The notes below the pieces were generated by a model. The model saw only the letters and a list, made by a program, of their open reading frames with translations. It searched no databases and was not told where the DNA came from. From Shewanella algicola (lineage in GTDB: Bacteria > Pseudomonadota > Gammaproteobacteria > Enterobacterales > Shewanellaceae), in the NCBI RefSeq assembly GCF_014648035.1, contig NZ_BMQI01000040.1:1-47841 (forward strand): 47,841 bases of DNA, given 5' to 3'. The position numbers and the translations under genes were made by a program. Shown piece by piece: positions 36,287-45,641 of this stretch; positions within the stretch are counted from its first letter, which is position 1; each line of letters starts with the position of its first letter.

Positions 36287-37093
36287 TTACTTTTTGTTGT
36301 CACACAGTAAATTCGCCATCGCGACATACTGCGGAACACTGATTTGTTCTGGCCGCATGCTGGAGTCGATGTTTAATGACGCAAAATCATCATCAGACAG
36401 CAAGGCTTTTAGATTATTTCGTAATGTTTTACGGCGCATACTAAACGCAGTAGAGCACAAATGACGTAATACATTCACGTCTTTACATGGCCAAGGTTTA
36501 ACTTCATATGGCAATAAACGTACCACAGCTGAGTCCACTTTGGGTGGTGGAGTAAAGCAATGTGGTGGCACTTCAAGTACTGGCACAACTTGGCAGTAAT
36601 ATTGGGCCATGACAGTTAAACGGCCATAAGCTTTAGTGCCTGGGCTGGCAGACAGGCGTAATACCACTTCTTTTTGCAGCATAAAGTGCATAGTTTCAAT
36701 TTGCTCAGCAAACTCAAACAAATGAAACATCAGCGGGGTTGAGATGTTGTAAGGTAAGTTACCAAACACTTTCATCTTTTTGCCAGGCTGTTGTAGCTTC
36801 ATAAAGTCAAACTGTAACGCATCACCTTGGTGAATGGTCAGCTTATCTTTAAGAACCGGATGCACTTGCAAACGTTCCACCAAATCACGGTCTAATTCAA
36901 CAACGGTTAAGTTGTCGATTGTGTCTGCTACAGGTTCAGTTAACGCACCAAGACCTGGACCAATTTCTACCATCACATGATCATTATCCGGTGCTATCGC
37001 GCCAACGATACTGCTGATAACCCCTTGGTCGGTGAGGAAGTTTTGTCCAAAACGTTTTCTGGCCGTGTGGCCTAAATGTACTTTATTGCTCAT
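36287..37093 (-). CDS. rsmA: 16S rRNA dimethyladenosine transferase RsmA (KsgA)
   Basis: A 268-residue enzyme that dimethylates two adjacent adenines near the 3' end of 16S rRNA (A1518 and A1519) late in 30S assembly. Motifs: [14 protein letters not shown] near 13-26, the SAM loop [20 protein letters not shown], and the catalytic NLPYNIST; the small C-terminal helical domain ends in [11 protein letters not shown]. Gap to pdxA is 9 bp, so they share a transcript. A terminator just past its stop ends the run. Confidence 0.97.
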   Translation of the reverse strand: MSNKVHLGHTARKRFGQNFLTDQGVISSIVGAIAPDNDHVMVEIGPGLGALTEPVADTIDNLTVVELDRDLVERLQVHPVLKDKLTIHQGDALQFDFMKLQQPGKKMKVFGNLPYNISTPLMFHLFEFAEQIETMHFMLQKEVVLRLSASPGTKAYGRLTVMAQYYCQVVPVLEVPPHCFTPPPKVDSAVVRLLPYEVKPWPCKDVNVLRHLCSTAFSMRRKTLRNNLKALLSDDDFASLNIDSSMRPEQISVPQYVAMANLLCDNKK

Positions 37094-37102
37094 TAAAATG
37101 GG

Positions 37103-38086
37103 TTACTTACTTTTTGAGGCCAATTCGATGGCTTTGTTTAATGCACAGGTAAAACTGCCGCTATCCGCTTTGCCAGTGCCTGCAAGTTCAAGTGCAGTGC
37201 CATGATCGACAGAGGTACGGATATAAGGTAAACCTAAGGTGATATTGACCGACTTGCCAAATCCTAACGATTTAAGCACAGGTAATCCTTGGTCATGATA
37301 CATCGCGAGCACCACGTCAGCTTGTTCAAGGTACTTAGGCTGGAATAGGGTATCTGCTGGCAGTGGGCCAACAATGTCCATTCCTTGCTCTCGTAACTCG
37401 TTAAGCGCGGGGATCATGGTATCAATTTCTTCACGACCTAAATGGCCATCTTCTCCTGCATGTGGGTTTAAGCCACACACATAAATTTTTGGTGAACCTA
37501 AACCAAACTTACTAACAAGTTCACGGTGTAAAATACTGATAATGTGATGCAGTCTGTCGCGTGTAATGGCTTTAGCGACATACGCCAATGGAATGTGGGT
37601 CGTCATTAAGGCGACTTGCAATCCTGGTGTGGCTAACATCATCACTACGTCGGCACAGTTTGCTTGTAAGGCAAAAAATTCGGTATGGCCACTAAAGGGA
37701 ATACCGGCTTGATTGATTATGCCTTTGTGCACAGGGCCTGTAACAACAGCATCAAACTCATTAGACATGTTTTTTTCACCTGCATAACGCAAGGTGTCGA
37801 CGACATAAGCGCTGTTGGCTTCATTTAGCACGCCGCACTCTGCAGGCTCTGCAAGTGCAAAAGGTGAAATCGTCAGTGTGCCCGCCGCTTGGGGCTGCGG
37901 TGGCTGGTTTGGGTTATAAGTTCTTAATTGTAACGGTACCCCGAGTCGTTTTGCCCGACTAATCAAAAGATCTGGATCGGCACAAACAACTAACTCAACA
38001 GGCCATGCCTGCTGAGCGAGTTTGATGACTAAGTCGGGACCGATGCCTGCTGGTTCACCCGGAGTAATGGCAATACGTTTAGTCAT
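37103..38086 (-). CDS. pdxA: 4-hydroxythreonine-4-phosphate dehydrogenase
   Basis: A 327-residue metal- and NAD-dependent dehydrogenase of pyridoxal phosphate biosynthesis. It starts with the family [13 protein letters not shown], has GHTEFFA, the metal-binding [14 protein letters not shown] and the [14 protein letters not shown] region, and ends in a conserved [11 protein letters not shown] block. Length matches E. coli PdxA (329). It lies 9 bp from surA upstream and 9 bp from rsmA downstream, in the conserved order. Confidence 0.97.
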   Translation of the reverse strand: MTKRIAITPGEPAGIGPDLVIKLAQQAWPVELVVCADPDLLISRAKRLGVPLQLRTYNPNQPPQPQAAGTLTISPFALAEPAECGVLNEANSAYVVDTLRYAGEKNMSNEFDAVVTGPVHKGIINQAGIPFSGHTEFFALQANCADVVMMLATPGLQVALMTTHIPLAYVAKAITRDRLHHIISILHRELVSKFGLGSPKIYVCGLNPHAGEDGHLGREEIDTMIPALNELREQGMDIVGPLPADTLFQPKYLEQADVVLAMYHDQGLPVLKSLGFGKSVNITLGLPYIRTSVDHGTALELAGTGKADSGSFTCALNKAIELASKSK

Positions 38087-38095
38087 TGATCTTGT

Positions 38096-39400
38096 TTAAC
38101 CTCGTTGCGTTTCTGGCTCAATAATTTCAATATAAGCTTCTGAGCGCATTTCATCCAACCAGTTTTGTAATTCTTCGTTAAATTTGCGACGGAAAATTAA
38201 CTGGTGAGCACGATTGCTGTTGAGTTGATCGGTTGCGTCTGTTTTACGGCGCGACTCGAGTTGAACGATATGCCAACCATGACTAGTGCGGAACGGTTCG
38301 CTGTATTGGCCTTCGTTTAAGTTAGCCAATGCTTGTGTAAATTCAGGCACATAAATGCTAGGGTCTGCCCAGCCTAGTTCACCGCCTTTAGCGCCTGAAC
38401 CTGGGTCTTCTGAATACTGTTTTGCAAGCTTAGCAAAGTCTGCTTCTCCGCTACGCACTTGCGTTAAGAAGCTTTCTAGCATCGCTTTAGCGCGTTCTTC
38501 CGATAAAATTGGCGATGGCTTTAATAGAATGTGGCGAGATTTAACTTCTGACACTTCTTGCGTTTGCAGACCACGCGTTTCGACAACTTTGATGATATGA
38601 AAACCAGAGCCTGACTTAATTGGGCCAATAATGTCGCCTTTTTTAGCACCATTAACCACTTCAGCAAACAAGGTTGGCATTTCATTAATGTTCATAAAGT
38701 CCCAAATACCACCTTCAAGGGCTTTAGGGCCTGATGACGCTGCAATAGCTGTGCTGCGGAAATCATCACCATCGTTAAGGCGCTTTAATACGATATCAGC
38801 ACGACGACTTGAGTTTTCTAACTGTTCGCTGCTTGGGTTACTTGGAATTTCAATTAAGATGTGACCGATTTGAAACTCAACATCTTTTAAGCCTTGTTCT
38901 TCAATCAGTTTAACCAGGCCGCTAATTTCTTGTGGCGACACTTGAATACGACGTTGAACTTGAATACGTTGAATCTCACCTAGGGTGATTTCTTGGCGTA
39001 ATTGCTCACGGTATTGACTAAAGCTGGTACCTTCGCTTTCGATTGTCTGTTGCATTTGTGCCACAGTCATATTTTGTTCTTTCGCGATATTTTGGATGGT
39101 TTGGTCTAATTGTAAATCACCGATTTGTAAACCAATACGCTTTGCCATTTGCATTTGTAAATGGGTTAAAATGAGGCGTTCAATCACCTGGGTGCGAAGC
39201 GCACTTTCAGAAGGCAGTGTTTGATTAGCCGCTTTTGCGTTAGCTTTTACAGTGACAATCATGTTTTTGATTTCACTTTCGAGAACAATACCATCATTAA
39301 TTTGTACTGATACGCGGTCTAATTGCACTGGTGCTGCAACACTAGTATGGCTAATCGCCAGCGCAAGTAATGCAAAAATCATTTTTTTACTGTGTTTCAT
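38096..39400 (-). CDS. surA: Periplasmic chaperone / prolyl isomerase SurA
   Basis: A 434-residue periplasmic chaperone that delivers outer-membrane proteins to the BAM complex. A signal peptide covers 1-22 (ISHTSVAAP). The N-terminal chaperone domain is followed by two parvulin domains at about 175-275 (FQIGHILIEIP) and 290-390 (SRHILLKPS, QYSEDPGSGAKGGELGWA), and a short C-terminal helix. The start at 39400 follows AAGGAT; the in-frame codon at 39424 does not. The 144 bp gap after lptD holds a perfect palindrome. Confidence 0.97.
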   Translation of the reverse strand: MKHSKKMIFALLALAISHTSVAAPVQLDRVSVQINDGIVLESEIKNMIVTVKANAKAANQTLPSESALRTQVIERLILTHLQMQMAKRIGLQIGDLQLDQTIQNIAKEQNMTVAQMQQTIESEGTSFSQYREQLRQEITLGEIQRIQVQRRIQVSPQEISGLVKLIEEQGLKDVEFQIGHILIEIPSNPSSEQLENSSRRADIVLKRLNDGDDFRSTAIAASSGPKALEGGIWDFMNINEMPTLFAEVVNGAKKGDIIGPIKSGSGFHIIKVVETRGLQTQEVSEVKSRHILLKPSPILSEERAKAMLESFLTQVRSGEADFAKLAKQYSEDPGSGAKGGELGWADPSIYVPEFTQALANLNEGQYSEPFRTSHGWHIVQLESRRKTDATDQLNSNRAHQLIFRRKFNEELQNWLDEMRSEAYIEIIEPETQRG

Positions 39401-39436
39401 CCACAAAATCCTTGGCACATTCAATTCAATATAAAC

Positions 39437-39452
39437 TGGCGATATATCGCCA
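39437..39452. promoter_or_regulatory. Perfect 16 bp palindrome upstream of surA
   Basis: TGGCGATATATCGCCA is perfectly two-fold symmetric, 36 bp upstream of the surA start, in the 144 bp lptD-surA gap. A loose minus-strand promoter (TTGGCG, 16 bp, TATTGA) would overlap it. It could be an operator or a small hairpin in the lptD-surA mRNA. No matching regulator is known to me. Confidence 0.5.
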
Positions 39453-39544
39453 AAATAAGGTTACTACTTCATACTCAACAGCATGTTTGTTGTTATTGGA
39501 CTATGAGTTTATCGCTAGGTTCAGCAATCTATCACAAAAGAATG

Positions 39545-41845
39545 CTAATTCCTCATGTAAAGTGGCTTACGGTAGTTAAATAAGCCTTCGTTTAGCATGT
39601 CTGCGACACCTAATGGACCAGAACCGCCTAAACCTTTAATCACGAAGTTGAGGTATACACCGCTTTCAAACTTTTCACTGGTGCTGTCGATGTCTGTTAA
39701 ATCATCGTCATAATTGGTTTTAATGCGGTAATGGTAACTTAAGCGAACCGCCCAGCAGCAAGACTCATATTGAACCCCTGTGTAGGTTTCAATGTTACGA
39801 TCCTCATTTAGGTCGTAATAGTAGTTACCGACAAAATACAAGTCATCGCTGATTGGCCATGATGTTCGAAAACCAGCCTGTGAAATATCGACCTGGTCAT
39901 TGGTGTTAGTGTTCAATAAATCAGGTACGTAACGATAACTTAACTGCAATAATTTGTCATTGCTTGGACGAAAATCTAAAGTCACTTCGTTCTTTTTGTT
40001 TTCGCCTGTTTCAGTGTCATGTTGCACTGAACCACTAATAAACCAATCATCATATAATTGGGCATCTAATTCAGCGGCTAACACTGACGTTGATGGTGAA
40101 CTCTCTTCGTAAGTGTCATCAATACTCACTTTAGAGTCTTGCAAATACATAATTTGCCCGACACTGAACTTAAATTTTTCACGGTTTGAGTGATCAAATA
40201 AGCGAGTAGTAAAACCTAAAGTAAATTGGTTTGCATCAGCAATACGATCTAGGCCTGAGTATTGACGGTCACGGAATAAACCGTAGTAATCTTCTTGTAG
40301 TTCTGCGGTGTCATAAATACCAATATTTGATTGGTCTTCATAACCCACATATAAATACTGCACTTGCGGCTCTAATGTTTGACGATATTGTTCACCAAAC
40401 ATCTGTGTTGCTCGTTCAAAGTTAACCTGACCGTGCAAGCGTGCTTGCGGAATAGTACGGCTTACAGTTTCATCTAAGGTTGAATCATCGTCTAAGTTTT
40501 GCTGCCAATACTGAGTTTGCATCAATTTGACTTCGCTGGTAAATGATCCAGCAGGTCCTTGAATTGGCCAGATTAAACTCGGTACTAAATGTAAGCGGTT
40601 AGCGGTATTGTATTCGTCATCTTGGTGGCGGAAATTAGTTAACTCAGAGTTAAATTTAAAATCAATTGACTCAATAATATCTTCAGTACGGTAATTAAAA
40701 TTTAACTGCGGCATCACTTGATACGGTTTCTCATCTTCGCCTAATACTTTAATATCTTGAACGCGTATATTGAAATCCCAATTGCGTTCAAAGTAGCTTG
40801 CCTCACCAATACGTGATAATTGATTGTCCGTTGACTGGTTAACGTCTGAATCTAAATCATTGAAATAGTTGTTGTCTGATACATTAGTGTAGTCAGCTCT
40901 GACACGCCAATTGGCATTAACGGCACCTTGGTGACTCCAGTGATAAAGATAACGGTCAGCTTTTGTGCTTAAGTTGTCATCACTGTCTAAATATTCAACA
41001 TTAAATTGGCCATTTTGTTGTTCACCAGCAAGGTAACGAAACTCAGTTTTAGTGAATAAACCGCGAGATGACATGTAATGAGGTGTAAAGGTCAGGTCAT
41101 ATTCTGGTGAAATATTCCAATAATAAGGTGTACTGATTTCTACACCGTTGGTGGTGCTGGTGCTAAAGCTTGGAAACAAAAAGCCGCTTTTACGTTTGTC
41201 TGACACTGGGACTGTCATGTATGGAATATACAAAATTGGGACATCGGCAATCCGTAATTTTGCATTCCAAATCTCCCCCCACTCTTCTGTGCTGTCGATT
41301 TTAATCATGTCGGCTTCTAACAGCCATGATTCATCGCCCGGAGGGCAAGTGGTAAAATTGGTTTTGGTCAGTAATAAATTGTTATCTGATGTGATTTGCA
41401 GCTTGCTCGCGTCACCATGGACTTGTTGACCATGCAACCAGTATTGCGCCTTTTGTAATGTGGCGCTGTTGGTGCTCATTTGGGCCTCAAGTGAGTCAGC
41501 AGTAACCGTAAACAATTCGTCTTTAAAAATTAAGTTGCCGTTAGCGTTTAATCGTTGATTTTTTTGATCTAAAATCGCGCTGTCAGCCGCAATATGACGT
41601 TGACCCTGGCTAAAGCTGACATCGCCAGTAAATTCAGCTTGCGCGTTAAATGCAGCGTTAGAAAAATCACTGATAATCACGATTTGTTCGTCATCGATCC
41701 CTGTTAATGCTGCTCTGTCATCAAAAGAGCGAGAAACCGGTGGCGTAACAAAGCATTGCGATGTTGGCAGTTCAGTCGAGTCTGCTTCGTCAGCTAGAAC
41801 GATATTGGGAAGTAGGCATAGTGCCAGAAAATAACGGATCTGCAT
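39545..41845 (-). CDS. lptD: LPS-assembly outer-membrane protein LptD
   Basis: A 766-residue outer-membrane protein that inserts lipopolysaccharide into the outer leaflet with LptE. A signal peptide (1-19) is followed by an N-terminal OstA-like beta-jellyroll (about 55-190) and a 26-strand barrel. All four structural cysteines are present: one in TSQCFV, one in TTCPPGDE near 165, and the adjacent pair in YESCCW near the end. These form the non-consecutive disulfides needed for function. The ATG at 41845 is chosen over an in-frame TTG at 41854. It is first of the lptD-surA-pdxA-rsmA series. Confidence 0.96.
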   Translation of the reverse strand: MQIRYFLALCLLPNIVLADEADSTELPTSQCFVTPPVSRSFDDRAALTGIDDEQIVIISDFSNAAFNAQAEFTGDVSFSQGQRHIAADSAILDQKNQRLNANGNLIFKDELFTVTADSLEAQMSTNSATLQKAQYWLHGQQVHGDASKLQITSDNNLLLTKTNFTTCPPGDESWLLEADMIKIDSTEEWGEIWNAKLRIADVPILYIPYMTVPVSDKRKSGFLFPSFSTSTTNGVEISTPYYWNISPEYDLTFTPHYMSSRGLFTKTEFRYLAGEQQNGQFNVEYLDSDDNLSTKADRYLYHWSHQGAVNANWRVRADYTNVSDNNYFNDLDSDVNQSTDNQLSRIGEASYFERNWDFNIRVQDIKVLGEDEKPYQVMPQLNFNYRTEDIIESIDFKFNSELTNFRHQDDEYNTANRLHLVPSLIWPIQGPAGSFTSEVKLMQTQYWQQNLDDDSTLDETVSRTIPQARLHGQVNFERATQMFGEQYRQTLEPQVQYLYVGYEDQSNIGIYDTAELQEDYYGLFRDRQYSGLDRIADANQFTLGFTTRLFDHSNREKFKFSVGQIMYLQDSKVSIDDTYEESSPSTSVLAAELDAQLYDDWFISGSVQHDTETGENKKNEVTLDFRPSNDKLLQLSYRYVPDLLNTNTNDQVDISQAGFRTSWPISDDLYFVGNYYYDLNEDRNIETYTGVQYESCCWAVRLSYHYRIKTNYDDDLTDIDSTSEKFESGVYLNFVIKGLGGSGPLGVADMLNEGLFNYRKPLYMRN

Positions 41846-41989
41846 TGTTGTCAATAATTTATGATTTCATATTCAGGAAAAGTTTTGGAGAGAAAAAGAT
41901 ACTCAGCTAAATGAAACATTCCATTCATTAGCTGTTTCCAAATGTTATGCTGGCTATAATAAAGCAATTTTTCGTTAAGAGCCATTGAG

Positions 41990-43030
41990 ATGAGTTTATC
42001 CGATCCAAGATTTGTCGCCTTAAGCCACTGGTTAAACCATTATTTTGAGGCAGAGGTGACGCCTTCATTAATTTGTGGTGATGCCAGTTTTCGTCGTTAT
42101 TTTCGCATTCAGCATTTTGGCAAGCATTACATTGTGTCAGATTCACCTATACACCTAGTGCCTATTGCACCGTTTGTGGCTATTGCCAAGGCTTACCATG
42201 ATGCAGGTTTATGTGTGCCAGAAGTGCTTGCAACCTGTAATGAGCAAGGGTTTGTTTTGCAAACAGATGTGGGTGAGCTGCAATTGTTGTCTGTGCTCAA
42301 CCTGCAAAATGTCATTAGCTATTACCAACAAGCGCTTAATCTATTACCCACCATTGCAAGTGTCACAGACACTGAGCTGGGGCCGTTAACCGACTACGAT
42401 GGTGAGTTTGTGCAGCGAGAATTAATGATTTTCATTGATTGGTTGGTAAATAAGCACATAGATTACACGTTAACGAACAATGAACAACAAATGATCACAG
42501 CCACATTTGCCGCGTTAACTGACAGTGCCATGTCGCAACCTAAAGTGGGTATGCATCGTGATTACCATAGCCGCAATTTGCTCATCAATGCCGATGAACT
42601 TGCAGTGATTGATTTTCAAGATGCGGTATTAGGGCCAATCACTTACGACGCCGTATCGTTATTGCGCGATTGTTATGTGCGCTGGCCTAATCAGCAGGTG
42701 CAACAATTGATGCAATATCATTATCAATTAATCAAGCAGCACAAGTTACTTGGTGATGAGGTTGATTTTGCAACTTACCAGCAATGGTTTGATTTAATGG
42801 GGTTACAACGTCATATCAAAGCTGCTGGCATTTTTGCGCGTTTATATCATCGTGATGGTAAGCGCGGTTATTTGGCTGATATTCCATTAACCTTGCAATA
42901 CATTGTTGATATAGGTGCGTTATACCCTCAAATTGCCGAGTTTAGTGCTTGGGTTAAATCGGTTATTGCCCCGTTAGTCGAACAAACTGCCGTTAAACAG
43001 CAATTAGACACAACCAATAAAGGTTATTAA
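41990..43030 (+). CDS. amgK: Anomeric sugar kinase AmgK-like
   Basis: A 346-residue kinase of the aminoglycoside phosphotransferase fold. The catalytic loop HRDYHSRNLLI and the metal-binding VIDFQDAVLGP lie near 185-208. AmgK phosphorylates MurNAc or GlcNAc at C1 for a shortcut that rebuilds UDP-MurNAc. It is followed after 2 bp by a MurU-type nucleotidyltransferase, the partner step, which supports the assignment over a general phosphotransferase. A perfect TATAAT at 41955-41960 is the likely -10; the -35 is poor. The divergent gap to lptD is 144 bp. Confidence 0.88.
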   Translation: MSLSDPRFVALSHWLNHYFEAEVTPSLICGDASFRRYFRIQHFGKHYIVSDSPIHLVPIAPFVAIAKAYHDAGLCVPEVLATCNEQGFVLQTDVGELQLLSVLNLQNVISYYQQALNLLPTIASVTDTELGPLTDYDGEFVQRELMIFIDWLVNKHIDYTLTNNEQQMITATFAALTDSAMSQPKVGMHRDYHSRNLLINADELAVIDFQDAVLGPITYDAVSLLRDCYVRWPNQQVQQLMQYHYQLIKQHKLLGDEVDFATYQQWFDLMGLQRHIKAAGIFARLYHRDGKRGYLADIPLTLQYIVDIGALYPQIAEFSAWVKSVIAPLVEQTAVKQQLDTTNKGY

Positions 43031-43032
43031 CC

Positions 43033-43716
43033 ATGAAAGCGATGATTTTGGCCGCAGGCCGAGGCGAGCGTTTACGCCCGTTAACCGACACCTTGCCAAA
43101 GCCCTTAGTTAATGTTGCCGGCAAACCTTTGATTGAATATCATCTTGAAAAACTCGCCGCCTTAGGGGTTAAGCAGGTGGTGATTAACCATGCTTGGTTA
43201 GGGCATAAACTGCCTGAGCAACTTGGCGATGGACAACGTTGGGGGCTGCAAATTAACTACAGCGATGAAACCGAAGCATTAGAAACCGCAGGAGGCATTA
43301 AACAGGCGCTCAACTTTTTAGGTGATGAGCCCTTTTTAGTGATTAATGGTGATATTTTTATCGACTATTTACCTGAGGTGAGTTTGGCTTACCAACGGGT
43401 TGCTCAGCATCAAGCCGATGCATTTTTATGGTTGGTTGATAATCCACAGCATCACCCGTTAGGGGATTTTGCCATTAACGCACAGGCAAAGCTTAACCTT
43501 AGCGATGAACAAAAGTTTACCTTTTCGGGATTGGGGGTTTATCATCCGCGATTATTTAAAAATTTGCCTGCAGGTAAGCAAGCGTTAGGCCCTTTACTCA
43601 AAAATGCGATAGCGCAGCAACGTATAGAAGGCGAACACTTTAGTGGTTATTGGTGTGATGTGGGCACCATTGCAAGGCTTGAACAATTACATACAAGGTT
43701 ACAGGCTCAGCATTAG
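43033..43716 (+). CDS. murU: MurNAc-1-phosphate uridylyltransferase MurU-like
   Basis: A 227-residue nucleotidyltransferase. The signature MKAMILAAGRGERLRPLT with PKPLV binds the nucleotide and phosphate; INGDIFIDY carries the metal-binding Asp. It lacks the C-terminal beta-helix of GlmU, fitting MurU, which makes UDP-MurNAc from MurNAc-1-P. The start lies 2 bp after the amgK stop, so both are coupled. Together with AmpG this is the fosfomycin-insensitive recycling bypass known from Pseudomonas. Sugar specificity is inferred; a glucose-1-phosphate enzyme is less likely by size and context. Confidence 0.88.
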   Translation: MKAMILAAGRGERLRPLTDTLPKPLVNVAGKPLIEYHLEKLAALGVKQVVINHAWLGHKLPEQLGDGQRWGLQINYSDETEALETAGGIKQALNFLGDEPFLVINGDIFIDYLPEVSLAYQRVAQHQADAFLWLVDNPQHHPLGDFAINAQAKLNLSDEQKFTFSGLGVYHPRLFKNLPAGKQALGPLLKNAIAQQRIEGEHFSGYWCDVGTIARLEQLHTRLQAQH

Positions 43717-43770
43717 TGTAATAAATACTGGTATGAGAGACGTTAATCATTAAATAAAGCGGAAGGTAAA

Positions 43771-44544
43771 ATGCGCATTTGGGGTAAAGTTTTCGGGTTT
43801 ATTATCGGGTTTATGTTCGGCCGTTTTTTTGGCGCATTTTTAGGATTGTGGCTTGGGCATGCATACGATAAACGCCAGGGTTTGGCGTCGTTAATGCGTA
43901 AAGGTAGCGAACGTCAGGCAATATTTTTTAACGCCACTTTTGCTGTGATGGGACACATGGCGAAAGCGTCGGGCCGTGTCACTGAAAACGACATTCGTAT
44001 TGCCACCATGCTAATGGATCAAATGAAGTTAACTGGGCAGTCGCGTATCGATGCTCAAGAAGCGTTTAGGCATGGTCGCCAGGCTGACTTTGATTTAACT
44101 AAAGAGTTAGAGCAATTTCGTCATGTCACTCAAGGTCGTGCTGAATTATCGCAAATGTTTTTAGAGATCCAAATTCAAACGGCATTGTCTGACGGTGAAT
44201 TGCACGCAAACGAGAAACAAATTTTATCAATTATCGCTAATAAGCTGGGGATGGCATCGCAACTTGATGCGTTATTAGCTCGCTGGCAAGCTGAGTTTAG
44301 CCATCATCAATCGCCGCAAGGCAATAAAATGCCGTTGACTGACGCTTATGTGATGTTAGGCCTTTCAGAGTCATCTTCCGACCAAGAGATTAAGCGTGCT
44401 TATCGTAAATTGATGAATGAACATCACCCCGACAAATTAGTGGCTAAAGGGTTGCCAGAAGAAATGATGGCCCTGGCCAAAACCAAAGCGCAAGACATTC
44501 AAGCTGCGTATGAATGTATTAAAACATCTCGAGGAATGCGCTAA
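43771..44544 (+). CDS. djlA: Membrane-anchored DnaJ-like co-chaperone DjlA
   Basis: A 257-residue protein with a single N-terminal membrane segment (about 7-32, glycine-spaced GFIIGFMFGRFFGAFLG as in DjlA dimerising anchors), a central TerB-like helical domain (about 50-165) and a C-terminal J domain (about 188-257) with the HPD motif in NEHHPDKL. It stimulates the DnaK ATPase at the inner membrane. It lies next to the lptD cluster as in E. coli, but amgK-murU are inserted between. GCGGAAGG precedes the start. Confidence 0.96.
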   Translation: MRIWGKVFGFIIGFMFGRFFGAFLGLWLGHAYDKRQGLASLMRKGSERQAIFFNATFAVMGHMAKASGRVTENDIRIATMLMDQMKLTGQSRIDAQEAFRHGRQADFDLTKELEQFRHVTQGRAELSQMFLEIQIQTALSDGELHANEKQILSIIANKLGMASQLDALLARWQAEFSHHQSPQGNKMPLTDAYVMLGLSESSSDQEIKRAYRKLMNEHHPDKLVAKGLPEEMMALAKTKAQDIQAAYECIKTSRGMR

Positions 44545-44589
44545 ATTCAGGGCGCTCAAATTTATGCAAACAACGGACTGAGGTCATAG

Positions 44590-45543
44590 ATGAAAATAGT
44601 GGTATTAGACGGTTATACGCTCAACCCAGGTGATTTAGATTGGCAAGGATTACAGGCACTTGGTGAATGTACTATTTACGATCATACCTTAGCCGACGAG
44701 GTTGTGGCGCGCTGTCAAGATGCGCAAATAGTATTAACCAACAAAACGCCGCTTAATGCCCAAACCCTCAGCCAACTGCCGCAATTAACTTACATCGGTG
44801 TACTGGCAACTGGCACCAATGTGGTCGACATAGCCTGTGCCAGCCAACATGGCGTTCGCGTGACCAATATTCCTGCTTACGGCCCTGATGCCGTAGCGCA
44901 AATGGTGTTTGCCCATATTTTACATCACCATCAACAAGTGGCATTACACGACCAAGCTGTAAAAGCAGGACAGTGGAGTCGCAACCGCGATTTTTGTTTT
45001 ACGTTATCGCCGTTAACGTCATTAAAAGGGCTCACCTTAGGGGTTGTCGGTTATGGTGATATTGGCCAGCAAGTGGTTAATTTAGGTGCCGCATTTGGCA
45101 TGAAAGTGTTGGTGACCAGTGCCAAGCCTAAAACGGGGTTACCACCTTCAATTCAATGGTGTGAGCGCGACATCTTACTTAAACAAGCTGACATTATTTC
45201 GCTGCATTGCCCGCTTACTGCTGCCACACAATACATGATAAACCGTGACAGTTTAGCCTTGCTTAAACCGGGGTGTTTATTAGTCAATACCGCTCGCGGC
45301 GATTTAATTAATGAAACTGATTTAGCGCAATGGCTTAATCAAAATAACGGCTTTGCTGCCGTTGATGTGTTATCGACAGAGCCGCCAAGCCCCGACAACC
45401 CGTTATTAAGTGCTGCCAATATTACCATTACGCCTCACATTGCTTGGGCAACCTTGCAAGCAAGACAAAACCTGCTCAACATTGCTGTTGATAATGTAAA
45501 GCAGTTCCAGCAGGGGAATGTGGTTAATTGCGTAAACGGTTAA
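44590..45543 (+). CDS. D-2-hydroxyacid dehydrogenase (glycerate dehydrogenase type)
   Basis: A 317-residue NAD(P)-dependent oxidoreductase. The dinucleotide-binding GVVGYGDIGQQV lies at 151-162; the catalytic set is Arg236 (NTARGDLI), Glu264 (DVLSTEPP) and His283 (TPHIAWAT). The substrate-loop VLATGTNVVD at 71-80 fits hydroxypyruvate/glycerate reductases such as HprA. No signal peptide. TGAGG precedes the start. It is a single gene with a terminator 26 bp past the stop. Exact substrate is not determinable. Confidence 0.92.
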   Translation: MKIVVLDGYTLNPGDLDWQGLQALGECTIYDHTLADEVVARCQDAQIVLTNKTPLNAQTLSQLPQLTYIGVLATGTNVVDIACASQHGVRVTNIPAYGPDAVAQMVFAHILHHHQQVALHDQAVKAGQWSRNRDFCFTLSPLTSLKGLTLGVVGYGDIGQQVVNLGAAFGMKVLVTSAKPKTGLPPSIQWCERDILLKQADIISLHCPLTAATQYMINRDSLALLKPGCLLVNTARGDLINETDLAQWLNQNNGFAAVDVLSTEPPSPDNPLLSAANITITPHIAWATLQARQNLLNIAVDNVKQFQQGNVVNCVNG

Positions 45544-45568
45544 AAGATGTTTGATGAATAACTTACTA

Positions 45569-45598
45569 GAAAGCCGCAATGATTTGCGGCTTTCTTTT
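45569..45598 (+). terminator. Terminator after 2-hydroxyacid dehydrogenase gene
   Basis: GAAAGCCGCAA and TTGCGGCTTTC form an 11 bp perfect stem with a TGAT loop, followed by TTTTGGGTTT. A direct repeat GCTCAAGGCT occurs twice just after, at about 45606 and 45622. Confidence 0.93.
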
Positions 45599-45641
45599 GG
45601 GTTTAGCTCAAGGCTATTTGCCTCGCTCAAGGCTGTGCAGA

